DNA of 64,000 bases from Diphasiastrum complanatum (Eukaryota > Streptophyta > Lycopodiopsida > Lycopodiales > Lycopodiaceae), in the NCBI GenBank assembly GCA_029204225.1, contig CM055096.1:38745866-38809865 (forward strand), in the 5' to 3' direction. This document shows positions 1 to 11,195 of this stretch, in pieces. Numbering within the stretch: position 1 is the first letter of the stretch; each line of letters opens with the position of its first letter. The notes beneath the pieces were generated by a model, which did no database searches, was not told the DNA's origin, and saw only the letters and a program-made list of their open reading frames with translations. A program made the translations under genes and the position numbers.

Positions 1-1890
1 CGCGCTATTCGAAAGGTCTTCAATGGTGGTCCGGACAATGAGTTGGTGGGCAGAGAACGATCATGTCTATTTCATTGGGCACAAAGTCTAGAGATCCACA
101 CAACCAAGTATGTGCATAAAGAGCACCAACAAAAACACAAGGAACTGTGTGAGCAGTGGCGAGTTTCAAGGACCAAAGAAGAGGCAACGCTACAATACAG
201 AGTCATTCGACAATGGTGGAGGACATGTAAGGTTAGCGACCATGACCTGGCGTACATGGACAGTTGGATGGGCTGGTGGAACATCATGATAGCTCACTGG
301 GGTGAATGCATGACACAGGTAAGACACGAGAACACGACGCATGACTTGTTATAACTTTTTTGTATGCCTACACGTATGTATAGATCATTTAGTACATGTT
401 TGTGGTGTGTAGGTGGTTGATGCGATTGAGGATGCGAACACGCCAAGAACTAACTTGTCCGAATCCAAGCATGGCAGTTGGCTTGCGAATGAAGGTGGAC
501 GCACAAAGATATCGTTGTATGATGCGTGCGTCTCTGATCTTGCAAATGCTCTTTTGCAAAGTGCCAAGCAACAAGCCTATTTATAGGGAAGACATCTGGG
601 TGAAGGTCCTAGCTTGCAAAGCTTGATAAACCGTAGTGCACTAAGGGCCACACAAGCGCCAAGAACTGTAGCAACGACTATGAACAATGTGGTCACAGGC
701 ATGCCCATGCACTTCCTTAAGACATTGTTATCAGGAGACCGCGAAACAGTGCAACGCAAGCGTGGGCCTGTTGAGGTGGTCAACATCGAAGACAATGCTA
801 CTCATAGACCTGAATACATTCATGTAAACATGGATCGAACTGCACGTGGGAGACGCAAGAATTGGATTTCCAAAATGCTAATGTTAATGAAACAATAGGG
901 GAAGTGTGTCTGGTTGTGGAATGTGAAATTCACGATACCCAATGGGCTATACGCTGCACAAAAGTTGGCAACAATGTGAAATGTCTGGGTTGGATCTCAA
1001 AAAAGGGCATGTGTAGTCGAATTGTTTCCAACGCACAGGGCAACCCTACTCCATGTTTCTTTAAAAGCAGGAAACACCCAGGTGGAGATTGTCGCCAGTT
1101 CATGTGGTTTTAACCTGATGAATGCAGACACACGTGGGATCCCAGTAGATGTATATAGAAAAGACCTTCAAAAATTCTAAGCATTTGGCCTGTGGCAACT
1201 GGAACCAACCTCTCTCTATCAAAAAAAGAGGCCCTAAACCGTGTAGGTGAGAATTATAAAAATTATACATGTTGGAGCATTATGTTTGTCTTGGCAAAAT
1301 GGTCTTCAACGCTGATTTTTGTTGAGCTTTTAATAATTACTCTTGATATTTGTTTACAGGTTTCACACTAGAAACAAGAGGAGCATCACTCCCAGCAAGA
1401 TTCCTTGCCGAATAAACATCGCCAGAAGGAAGGGGTGTCGATCAATGGCAACCTAGAATGCAGCACGCCACTGTCAACCTCGGGGTATCATGGACAACAC
1501 AACAAACCAAGCTACTCCGATAACTGCGAACCCGAGCAATGATCACCGCCGATACAAATACCACCCAAGAATTTCAAAAAAGGCGCTTGAGAGGATTGAA
1601 AGTCACTGGCTTTGAATGCGCGAGTAGTAAACACACATGTTTAAACCATGAGATTTTTCATATCGTTAGTTTTGGAGATAATGGCCAGTCAGAGTATGTG
1701 GTCGAAATTAGAAAAAATCCAATTTGCTCATGTCCAAATTTTTAGTCGCGAGCAGTGGAGGAAAAATCATATCTCGCATGCAAGCACATATATTTCATAT
1801 TCTTAACAGTTTTAGGGCTCGATCAGAATTGTAACATGTTCGTACACCAGCCACAATTGTCTGAAGCAAAATTGTCTCATGCTCTGAGCA
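1..1890 (+). pseudogene. Mutator-like transposase / SWIM zinc-finger protein, 3' part, decayed
   Basis: The frame is open from the window edge and includes RSCLFHWAQSL, HKELCEQWR and a WW pair, a pattern I associate with the C-terminal half of Mutator-like transposases. A clean phase-0 intron lies at 319-412 (CAG|GTAAG..GTGTAG|GTG). The next exon starts VVDAIEDANTPRTN and is broken by TAG at 584-586. Coding then continues from about 614 to 898 and shifts frame into 862-1113. After a probable intron, 1539-1790 carries a SWIM zinc finger: CSCPNF, then LACKHIYFI (Cys-X-Cys...Cys-X-His). An in-frame TAG at 1743-1745 sits between the two metal-binding halves. A possible further exon near 2095-2200 reads VPHGQGLDSSNNAYPFGKYD, but I cannot link it firmly. 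SWIM domains of this kind accompany MULE/FAR1-type transposases and bind DNA or protein. At least two stops and one frameshift make it a pseudogene. The catalytic DDE region would lie left of the window. Confidence 0.6.
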
Positions 1891-3059
1891 GAGAACGTGT
1901 GTAGTTGTACCAAAATAAACTTGTAGGCCAAGATTTTGAAAAATCGAGACCATGACTGATTGAACTCTTAAGCTGGAAAACTACTATCCATCAATATTTT
2001 CAGGTGTTTTTTTTTTTTATATATATCAAATCGTGGTTAATCTGAACATGTTTGTTTGAAAATTGTCCTCTTGTTGTTTGTGTCAATGTAAATCATAGTT
2101 CCACATGGTCAAGGTCTTGATTCATCAAATAATGCCTATCCTTTTGGCAAGTACGACAGCACATGGCGGCATGACCCAAATACAGTAGTGTGCTCAGTTG
2201 GCAACTAGTAGTTATTTATTCACTAGATGTGCTCCGCTAATATCTAATAGCTTGTAGCCTGTTCGTTATGTCATACTAGGAGCCGTAGTTGACACAACTG
2301 TAATGGGACAAAGTTTAATATATCCAGGCATGGTTTGATGCAACTGTTCCTTTCCTCTTTTTGCCTAAGTGGATGTGTCATGAAAGGTTAGCAAACTCTT
2401 TTTTATTAACTAAAATTATGCTTTTTTTTTCATTTGAGTTGTAGGAGCTTGTCTTCCATGTGACCTTGGATGCATCTGCATCTTTTAATGTAGATGTTGT
2501 CCCAAATGTGTCGAACCTTGGCAATATTATTTGTAATGTTTACTAATTTATTGGAAATTTATTGACACATCACTTCTTCACTTTGACCCCATTCAAGTTG
2601 CAATTTTGTGTTGTGGGCTATCTGATGTGATCTTCCAGCAGGTGATTTACCAGCTTACTATGCGGTTGTTTCCAAAGCTGTCCAATGTAGCATGTTTTAT
2701 ATCCTTGGCATAAAGACAACAATAAATTCTACTGGTGATATTAAGAGTTGTCTATTGGTAAACATAGAAGCATCAACAATTTGGCTACTTTGATGATTGG
2801 GTTCTACATGTATTTGTATGATAAAAGCAATGAGACAATCTTAAAAAACCCTTGTCAAACAACTCGTGGCACAAACTCAATGATAAACCAGATGTCCACG
2901 TACAAAAATGGTGCAATACAAAAATAAGATCTGCCTATAGAAGGCTCGCCAAAAAGTAATTGCTCAGAAAAGCTCACTTTGAATAGCTCGCCAAAAGATT
3001 AACCCACCTGTCTGTCATAGCTGCATCCTTGGAAAGTAGACTAGGATTCAGTTTAAATC
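1891..3059. other. Non-coding stretch without recognised gene
   Basis: AT-rich sequence with no sustained reading frame apart from the possible exon near 2095-2200 mentioned under the SWIM pseudogene. No repeat structure is visible, except two related short phrases, 'gctcgccaaaa', around 2946 and 2988. Confidence 0.4.
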
Positions 3060-5036
3060 GAGTCATAGGCATGCAACAAAAGATTTGTTAGACATTTTTC
3101 ATTCAGATATATGTGGTCCAATGCAAACTCCATCGTTGCTAGATGCAAAGAATTTTATTACTTTTATTGACAAATTTTCAAGAAGAACAATTGTTTATTT
3201 TATGAAGTAGAAATCGGAGGCTTCCAACAAGTTTCGACAATTCAAAGAGCATGCAGAAAACCAAATTGGTAAAATAATTAAAGCACTGAGGTCTAACAAC
3301 GGGAGAAAATATATCTCTACCAAATTCAAGGAGTAGTGCGTTAACAACGACATTGAGCAACCATACATACCTCCTATTCGCCTCAGTCAAATGGTCTTGC
3401 TGAGACAAAGAACAAAACCTTAGTCGAATCGACAAAGTGCATATTATCACATGCGACACTTCCAAAGTCCTTCTGGGCTAAAGCAATTTCAACTGCAGCT
3501 TATATTCAGAACAAATGTCATACAAAAGGTCTCTCAGACAAAATACCATACGAATTTTGAACAGGTTCCAAACCTTCTCTATCAAACTTACGAGTTTTTG
3601 GATGTATCACTTATGTACAGATTTCGCATGATCTCAAGAAAAAGCTTGACTTCCAGAGTATCAAGTCTATTTTCATCAGCTACACTACTTCATATCAAGC
3701 TCATAAGTTGCATGATCTTGTCGAGTCGAAGATATTCACTAGCCGGGATGTCATCTTCATCGAAGATCAATTTATTGACCTCAAAGGTAAAGGGCAAAGC
3801 CCATATAGTCGAACTTCCGGACTTTTTGGAACATCAAACTTTCAAGTTCCAAATTTGACTATTCCTATTGAAGGTCCAAGCTTGTCTACTCCCAACAAAC
3901 AACTTATCAACGAGGAAGTTGAAGATGACGATGTTGTAGGTTCAACAACTACAACATGATGAAGATCAACTTTGATCATCACCCAGAAGATCGACAAGAG
4001 TTAGCAGACCACCTAACAGATATATCGACGAGCCTGAATCTTACCTTGTTCAAGAGCCGAAGATTGTCAAGGCACTCAGTCAGCCCGATTTTGATCTCTA
4101 GAAAGAAGCTATGGATAAGAGTATTCATCTCTTATCAAGAACCAGACTTGGACAGTCATCAAATTATCTGCCGATAGAAATGTAGTTGATTGCAAATGGT
4201 TATTCAAAATCAAGTACAAGGTAGATGGAAGTATTGATCGAAGAAAGGCTCGATTGTAGCCAGAGGATTCTCTCAAGTACAGAACATTGACTACACTGAG
4301 TCCTTCAGTCCAGTAGTTAAACATTCTTCTATCAGACTTCTATTGTCATTTGTTGCTATAGTAAATTTGGAAACACATCAAATGGATGTATAAACAACAT
4401 ATCTTAATGAAGTTATCGAAGAGGACATTTACATGGTACACCTTGAAGGTTACAATATCAAAGGTAAATACAATCACGTGTGTAAAGTCCATAAAACACT
4501 TTATGGCTTGAAGTAATTTGCTCGAACATGGTTTCAAATGATCAGTACTTTCCTTATTGATCACGACTACACACAAATTCAAATATCTACTTCAAGTTAG
4601 TGCAACACTTCTTTATCATTATCACTTTGTATATTGTGGACGACACATTGCTTTTCAGCAACAGTATCGATCTAGTAAAGGAAGTAAAGACAATGCTATC
4701 TTTTGAATTTGACATGACCGATCTGGGCGAAGCTCATTACTGTCTAGATATTTAAATCCAAAGAGACAGAAAACAAAAGTTGATCTATATTTCTCAGAAA
4801 AGATACATTCACAATGTTTTAATCAGATATAATCTGATGAATTACAAATTAGCTCTCTCACCAATGGATCCAAGACTCAAGATTCAAAGGACCAGTGTCC
4901 CCAAGAATCAAAGAGAAGGACCAGATGCGTGAGTATTGTTATCATTTGATAATAGGATCTCTTATGTACGCGATGATCTGTACCAAACCAGACATAGCTT
5001 TTGTAGTGAGTTCTTTGATTCAGTAGCTTGATCTGG
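3060..5036 (+). pseudogene. Ty1/copia pol remnant (integrase to reverse transcriptase)
   Basis: Frame-shifted but continuous similarity to a copia polyprotein. The integrase core starts with FHSDICGPM (catalytic Asp). The second Asp motif reads ALRSNNGRKY instead of ALRSDNGGEY, so the Asp is now Asn. The third motif keeps its Glu (SNGLAETKN, about 3389-3415). The post-integrase linker has SRDVIFIEDQFIDLKGK at 3740-3790. Reverse transcriptase follows in pieces: CKWLFKIKYKVDGS near 4190, then DYTESFSPVVK near 4290. The YVDD box reads YIVDD near 4630, and REYCYHLIIGSLMYA comes at 4928-4970. There are many stops and shifts. It belongs to the same family as the copia at 9790-12520 (compare REYLYRLILGSLMYA there). 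The coding trace stops just before the inverted arm at 5078, and a related RNase H tail resumes at 6310, so the element may have been split and deleted there. Confidence 0.8.
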
Positions 5037-5077
5037 ATAACTGTCATGGCCAATACTTGTGGAGTCGGCTATGATTG

Positions 5078-5524
5078 ATGGGTGTGCAGTGGAATAGAGG
5101 TAGTCGTCCCACCAAAGAAAGCCAATAATGAAGAAGGATCTTGGATTACTTAGAGATTAAGAATGTAGAGTAGTTTTGATTTGTTTAGATGTCAAAGTAG
5201 GTGTCGTAGACAATCATGGAGAATGCGAACAATTTAGACGTTTGAGACAACCGTGCTCTTCTTTGTTTATGACATATAGGTTCTAGTAAGAAAGTAAAGA
5301 GAGAGGGATTCAAGCACTCAACAAGAATACTACTGTTATGAAAAATAGCACTTTTGTATAGAAGAGTGTTGTAGTAACAACAATAATCAGATCATAGAAC
5401 AATCGTGTGTGATCCTACTTATAGAAGCTAATTAATGCTATCTTTCAGAATACTTTCTAGTCTCTTTAAAAGCTCACTAACTTTGAAGAATCAGCTACTA
5501 GAAGACCGCTTTTGGTCATTTGAT
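5078..5524 (-). repeat. Left arm of an inverted LTR-like pair
   Basis: This segment is the reverse complement, with mismatches and small indels, of 5820-6297. Matching landmarks include 'cttggattacttagagatta' near 5142 against its complement near 6200, and 'gaccgcttttggtcatttga' at the inner end. The arms are about 450-480 bp and the spacer between them about 295 bp. The other arm shares its 3' portion with the LTR at 6554-7442, so both arms are best read as copia LTRs in opposite orientation. They could form a hairpin transcript. Confidence 0.75.
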
Positions 5525-5819
5525 CTCTCTTGCACTTTGCACTCTGTTTTCTTCTTCAAATCGTTTCAGATGTTTATATAGTTGTTATAAGACCTTTAAT
5601 TATTCTAATTACAGTTCAAAAGATCATTAACAGCCCTTGTACTTGATTCGTAGATTAGTTATTGGTGCATCGTGAAGATGAAGAAGTATAGTAAAAGGAT
5701 CTCCTTCGTATGCGTCATAAGCATGAGAATGTGGCATCGTTGCAACCGTAGCCTGACCGCATGAGTGTGAAGATAAAATCGTATGTCAACCACAATCATT
5801 GACTTGGTGGTTTCCTTCA
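5525..5819. other. Spacer between the inverted arms
   Basis: Unique spacer with no open frame of note. A phrase near 5690, 'gaagatgaagaagtatag', recurs near 9185 in the probable 5' LTR of the copia at 9790. This suggests the spacer is also LTR-derived. Confidence 0.4.
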
Positions 5820-6297
5820 GTCAAACGACCAAAAGTGGTCTTCTAGTATCTGATTCCTCAAAGTTAGTGATCTTTTAGAGAGAGTAAAGAGTACTATGAA
5901 AGATAGCATTCATTAGCTTCTGTAAGTAGGATCACGTGCTTGGCGTGATTGTTTTGTGATCTGATTATTGTTGTTACTACAACACCCTTTTATGCAGAAG
6001 TGCTATTTTTCATAACAGTTGTATTCTTGTTGAATGCTTGAATGCCTCTCACTCTTTACTTTCTTATCAGAACTTGTCTGTTAGAAACAGAGAATAGCAC
6101 GGTTGTCTCAGACGCCGAAATTGTTCGCATTCTCCATGTCTACGACACCTACTCTAACATCCAAACCAATTAGAACTACTCTACATTCTTAATCTCTAAG
6201 TAATCCAAGATCATTCTTCATTATTGTCTTGTCTTTGGTGGGATGACGACCTCGATTCTACTGTGCCCTGTGAACATCCATCCAAGTCCCATCGTAG
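5820..6297 (+). repeat. Right arm of the inverted pair: LTR end followed by a primer-binding site
   Basis: Inverted copy of 5078-5524. Its last few hundred bases resemble the end of the LTR at 6554-7442: both contain 'ctaagtaatccaa', a 'ggttgtct.aga' phrase and a final GTGGTATnAGA-type motif. TGGTATCAGAAC follows at 6298, close to the initiator-Met primer-binding site TGGTATCAGAGC. This arm is therefore a plus-oriented LTR end. Its TG start is not evident. Confidence 0.65.
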
Positions 6298-6553
6298 TGG
6301 TATCAGAACACACGGTTTTGGGATGCACAAGAGTCTTGAGATAAAGATGCTAGAACCAAACACATAGAGGTTCAGTTTCATTCTCTTAGAGAGAAAGTTC
6401 AGAACAAAGTTGTTGCACTAAGTTATTATCACACAGACAATATGTTGGCTAATATTTTGACAAAATCATTTTCAAGGGAAAAACATTCTACTATCGTAAT
6501 ATTGTTAAGTCTCAATTTGAATTCATATTCGTAGTAGTAAGCCTAAGGGGGAG
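6298..6553 (+). pseudogene. Collapsed copia interior: primer-binding site, RNase H tail, polypurine tract
   Basis: Directly after the primer-binding-like site, a frame with one stop reads DARTKHIEVQFHSLREKV and then YYHTDNMLANILTKSF, the C-terminal signature of copia RNase H. A polypurine tract, AAGGGGGAG, at 6545-6553 abuts the TG start of the next LTR. Almost the whole internal region of the element is missing between primer-binding site and polypurine tract. This looks like a recombination or deletion derivative. Confidence 0.75.
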
Positions 6554-7442
6554 TGTTGGAGTTTAATCTTACTCCTACTCATCCTTTTCACCCCCTTCAT
6601 CTCTTAAGGAAATCACTCTCTAAAGCATATGTAGAAATGGTCTACCTTTTTTATAGTCTGCAAAAATACATGAAAGACTTTAACAGACAAGACGCCGCAA
6701 GGAACCACCAAGAACCGTAAGCATCTTGCCTACAGTCACTTACGAAAGAGACCGAAGTAAACTACAAAGTCTTGCTTATGGTGACATGTGAAGACTCACC
6801 GCCAGAAACCGTAAGTGTCTTGCCTATGGTCATTTACGAAAGAGACCGAAGTAAACCATAAAGTCTTGCTTACGGTCACATGCGAAGACTCACTGCTAGA
6901 AACCGTAAGTGTCTAGCCTACGGTCACTTATGAAAGAAACCAAAGTAAACCGTAGAGTCTCGCCTATGGCTACATACTAAATAAATGAACTGCAAGACAC
7001 CACAAAGTCTTGCTTACGGTCAACAAAGCAAAGACTACAGCTCACCACTAAAGGCACCACAAGACACCGTAAATTACCACTTACAATCAACTACGAAGTT
7101 AACAAATTTGCTCTTTGTGTTTAACTCTCACTTTCTTTTCCGCAAGTATCATAAACGAAGAAATGTATGGCTGTCTTTGATGCCTAATTGTTTAAGCATT
7201 TCTTTATATCAGAATATCAGTATCAGAGAATTGCATGGTTGTCTTAGATGCCTAATTGTTTATGCAATCTCTCTCTATGGTTGTGTAAAACACCTACACT
7301 GATACTCCTTAATCAACACAATCAGAACTGTTCTATCACTCCGTTCTCTAAGTAATCCAAAGATCCTATTATCTCAATAATTGTCATCGTTCTTTATCGT
7401 AGTTGGTCTATCTCAATGGGCCTGCACTTAGACGCACCAACA
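6554..7442 (+). repeat. Copia LTR, 889 bp, with ~94-bp internal subrepeats
   Basis: Starts TGTTGGAGTT right after a polypurine tract and ends CCAACA. Three bases later comes TGGTATAAGAGCT, a degenerate initiator-Met primer-binding site. The LTR thus shows 3'-LTR context on its left and 5'-LTR context on its right. From about 6711 to 7080 it holds about 3.5 degenerate copies of a ~94-bp unit beginning with AGAA(A)CCGTAAG (starts at 6711, 6804, 6898). The subrepeats carry alternating 'cttgcctaygg' and 'gaaagagaccgaagtaaac' phrases and lie in the U3 part, where LTR enhancers usually sit. Confidence 0.7.
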
Positions 7443-7542
7443 GAGTGGTATAAGAGCTGATAAACATACATTCACATTCCATCAAAAATGTCTCTCTCTA
7501 AGTCTAAAATGTAAATAGGTCTCAATTGACAAATACAAAAGA

Positions 7543-7790
7543 TCAAACTAGCTGACAATTTCTCACAATGTTACCTATCGACACATGATTAAGATGACCA
7601 AGTCTATAATGCCAAATCAATTCTTTATTGATAGATGCTGAACTATTTAAAGCACAATAAGTCGTAGAGTTACTATAAGGGAAGCTCCTTAGATCATGCT
7701 TATGAATCACAAACACAATGGATATCACATTATGGAGAAACCACCCAACCAAGTAGAAGCATCCAATCAAACTCTAGAAGCTTCACCCCC
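7543..7790 (-). pseudogene. Copia fragment with GAG-pre-integrase motif
   Basis: On the minus strand the frame contains ELIWHYRLGHLNHVSIGNIV, the zinc-binding HHCC start of a copia integrase (GAG_pre-integrs family). The upstream part, reading FDWMLLLGWV and so on at nucleotide level, recurs on the plus strand at about 13040-13145 and partly near 8556-8600. That makes it a dispersed repeat. No further pol sequence can be traced. Confidence 0.55.
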
Positions 7791-7929
7791 AAGCCATGAA
7801 CAAGAAGCATGGATATAGAGTGAGAGCATGGCAATGAATCCACAACCATAATGAGGAGTAGGGCGAGTTTGGACCCAATATATAGAGCCAAAAGCATTAT
7901 GGGCACATAGCCATGCATAGCCCTAAGTT

Positions 7930-8195
7930 CCATATACATAGATTCATCAAGAATAGAGTCCTAAGCATGGACCAATTATTCATAGAATTGTTATTGATAA
8001 CTCTACACATGCATACACTGTCTCATACCTTGTCTAAACTCCATTTAGTGTGTTTTGGGCCTCACAAGGATATTAGTTACTTTCAGGTCACGTCCAATAT
8101 GACGTGGCATAACTAACAGCTTGTTTCACTAGAGTGCCGTGTATCCAAGACTAGGCCCATATACTATATCCTATGTACTGGTCATGGACGTAACA
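7930..8195 (-). repeat. Probable gypsy 3' LTR start (minus strand)
   Basis: Immediately after the chromodomain tail, the minus strand reads TAAGGAGGGAAGAA and then TGTTACGTCC. This is the typical polypurine tract plus TGTTACG LTR start of plant chromoviruses. The LTR runs towards lower coordinates; I could not find its far end, so the lower limit is arbitrary. Confidence 0.5.
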
Positions 8196-8560
8196 TTCTT
8201 CCCTCCTTAAACTGCTTCTATCCTTAGAAGCTAAACTTCGAGAAATTCTTCTTTATGCTATCAACTCTCTCCCATGAATCATCATCCTCAGTACGACCCT
8301 TCCACCGAATTAAGCACTCAGAGATAGAACGATTTCTCAATTGTTTATCTATGGTTCTGAGCACTTTCTCAGGTTCCAAAGGTACAGTAAGCGCCAAATC
8401 TTACAAATGGAGTAAATTCCGATCCAACTGTATCACCATCATGTAAACTTAGTTTCAAATGACTTACATGAAACACTGGGTGTGCAGCCAATTTTTTCTA
8501 AAGATCGAGTTCATACGCCAAAGAACCAATTCTACGTACAATCTTGATTAAGTGTGTTAT
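8196..8560 (-). pseudogene. Ty3/gypsy chromovirus tail: integrase C-terminus and chromodomain
   Basis: Minus-strand translation gives FKIVRRIGSLAYELDL, then HPVFHVSHLKL, the conserved C-terminus of Ty3/gypsy integrase. A chromodomain follows: LRNRSISECLIRWKGR, then DDDSWERVDSIKKNF (compare the usual 'eyLVkWkg...atWEp'). Chromodomains direct insertion into marked chromatin. At least one stop interrupts the linker, and everything upstream of the integrase C-terminus is gone. Confidence 0.75.
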
Positions 8561-9789
8561 CCATTGTGTTTGTGATTTGTAAACAGGATCCATTGTGTTA
8601 TCCTACTCCTTTAATTTTGCACTCTTGATCACTTTGCAATATATATGGAATTCTTGATTCTTTCATAAGGCATAATTGATGAAAAGGAATTAATCTCCAA
8701 TACAAGCAAGCTCCCTATGTGTTGGATTTACTCCTTCCACTCTCCTAAATTCCAATTTTAATCTGCCTCCATTAATGCTGTATATTTTCTAGCATTGTCA
8801 CGTAGTCTGTATTTTTACATGCAAATTCGCACAGACGAATAAAAGGCGAATGAATCGCAACACTGTGTCTTACACAGGTCATGGTGACAAGCGAAAGGAG
8901 GACACTACCTCACAGAATAGCAAAGTGTCCTAAAATCTAAGGCACCCTGTAGATCTTATCCTAAGGCCATTCATAAGAGTGACACACTCTTGCATCATCA
9001 CGAACGTTCCCCTGACGTCACACCTTTTTCCACGCTCATCCTTTGTAGCTGCGCTAACAGATTGAACAATGACTGTAGCCACCCACGATCTCCTACAGAC
9101 AGCACATCCACTCTGTACTTTCATATCTGCACACCTGTAATATCTTGTATATAGTAGATACCATCTGTGTATTTAAGATGACGATGAAGAAGTATAGGCT
9201 AGAAGAGCAAGATAAGTCTAGAACAAGCAAAGGAGGTTATATTCCTCATTATAGACAAAAATAAGCTTTGTAGGGCACGCGATTTTGTCCGCTACTGTCT
9301 TGTGCTCTATCGCATTATTGCTCTGTATACTTGCTATACTTAATTCGACACAGTTCATTTATTCTAAGTTTAAGATCTGTCAATATTGTTATGCTTATTC
9401 TTCTTTCTATCTAATTGTTCCAGTTGCTCTTTCCGATAATAAACGATTAATTTTTATTTTTGTCTTTCGCGAATAATTCGCGACTAATTATCAGTCGAGC
9501 ACTGTCTAGCTCTTCGCGAATCATTCACGACAAATAATTTGTCTTGCAATTCGCGACAAATTATTCTTCTAGTGCTTCGTCCATTCAAAGGTTTGGCTGC
9601 ATAATCTAGAATGACCGTGATTTCAATCGCTATCTGTTCTGTTCATTCTGATAGGCGTAGTCATGCTTAGGGAGAAATTCATTTAACTCATTCCACTGTG
9701 CACGAACATTTTTCTGTTCGTTTCTTATTCGAGTTCGTTTCTCGTTCTCATCTTGTTCGTCATTTAATCATTCTCTCTCTCTCCCAACA
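8561..9789 (+). repeat. Probable 5' LTR region of the copia at 9790 (left end undefined)
   Basis: The right edge is firm: sequence ends CCCAACA at 9789, directly followed by the primer-binding site. The left end is not visible. From 9467 to 9570 the short motif TTCGCGA recurs several times ('cgcgaataattcgcgac', 'ttcgcgaatcattcacgac', 'attcgcgacaaatt'), a small cluster of related inverted motifs in the likely U3/R part. No matching 3' LTR lies downstream of 12520. Confidence 0.45.
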
Positions 9790-9802
9790 TGGTATCAGAG
9801 CC
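9790..9802 (+). other. Primer-binding site, initiator-Met tRNA type
   Basis: TGGTATCAGAGCC, complementary to the 3' end of plant initiator-Met tRNA, immediately downstream of a CA-ending LTR. This defines the element's orientation and its 5' end. Confidence 0.9.
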
Positions 9803-9947
9803 ATGTTCATAGCTTGATTAGCTTCCACAGTACAATACTCTACTAGCCGATAGAGTAATTGTCTTCTTGTTCTGTATTTTTCCAGTATCAGATTTTCATA
9901 CTTAAGTCAGTGATAGTTTCGCCTATCACTTAGGCTAATTCTTCCAC

Positions 9948-11195
9948 ATGGATTCCGAAGGAAAATCCAGTCCTCTCATGGACAAGCTTGATGGAGCCAA
10001 TTACCAACTGTGGAAATTTAAGATAAAAACTGTATTAATGGCAAAGGAATTGTATGACGTTGTCACAGGTGCCGAAGGGAAACTCAAAGTAGACGACACA
10101 ACAATTGCCAGATGGAAGCTAAAGGATGGAAAGGCTTTCGCACTGATCATTCTCAACATTACAGATACACAGATCGGCCATGTATATGAGGCTCAGACAT
10201 CGAAAGAAGTCTGGGATATCTTGAGCACGCTGTACGAAGTGCAAGATATAGCTTCTAAGCTACATCTCAGGAAGAAATTCTACTCCCTCAAGATGACAAA
10301 TCGTGATTCTCTGGAGAATCACATTAATCAATTCAAGAACGTGCTAAGACAAATGGCCGCTATCGGATCTATCATAGATGATCAAGATGCAGTGATACAA
10401 CTACTTACAAGCTTTCCAAGTTCTTACGACAGTTGGGTGATGATCATCACAACTCATCAAGAATTGACTCTTTCGAGAGTCACCACTATGTTGTTGCAGG
10501 AAGACACGCGAAGGAACGAAGCCTCAAGTTCCTCAGCTAATTCTCACGCCTTGTACACCAACAAGGGCACGACAAAGCATAAAAAGAAGAAAGGCCCGAA
10601 GCCATCAAAGCCAGACCAGAAACCAGCTCATCACAAGGAACAGTAGAATCCGCAGACAAAGAAGAAGCTGTTCTGCAGATATTGCAAATAAAACAACCAC
10701 AAAATTCAAGACTACCGAATACTTCAAGCGAAGAACAACAACAAAGGACAGTCGAATCAAGTGGAAAATGCAGCTGCAGAAGCTCCACAACCAATTCAAG
10801 AAGCGGATCATGATGCCTTCATGACCAACCATCAAGGAGCATCTGGTGACAGTTCCTGGTTCCTGGACTCCGGAGCCACTCAGCACATGACTAGCCTAAT
10901 AAGTTGTTTCGAGTCCTATACACCTTTCAGTACCCAAAAATTTGTCCACCTTGGCGACAATAGCACACAAGCTATTAAAGGTGAAGGCACTATAAGATTA
11001 TGCTTTGCAAATGATCAATCTAAGCTACTCTCCAAAGTTCTGTATGTACCTAAGTTATCCACGAATTCGCTCTCTGTAAGCAGAATCACAGATCTAGGAC
11101 ACAGAGTAGAATTCGAATGTGATCAATGTAAAGTGGTTGATAGGACAGGCAAGATCCTAGCACTCGGAAAGAGCATGGATAATTGTATAAATTAA
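9948..11195 (+). pseudogene. Copia gag and protease
   Basis: The first ORF (9948-10646, 232 aa) starts MDSEGKSSPLMDKLDGANYQ and has the copia gag (UBN2-type) pattern LDGANYQLWKFKIK with VWDILSTLYE. After a stop at 10644-10646 the same frame continues with a ruined zinc knuckle (FCRYCK, stop, NNHKIQDYR: the knuckle carries a stop, and the last Cys is Tyr). The frame reopens at 10761 with the aspartic protease motif WFLDSGATQHM, and ends VLYVPKLSTNSLSVSRI. Gag coats the RNA in virus-like particles; the protease would process the polyprotein. The stops make it inactive. Confidence 0.85.
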
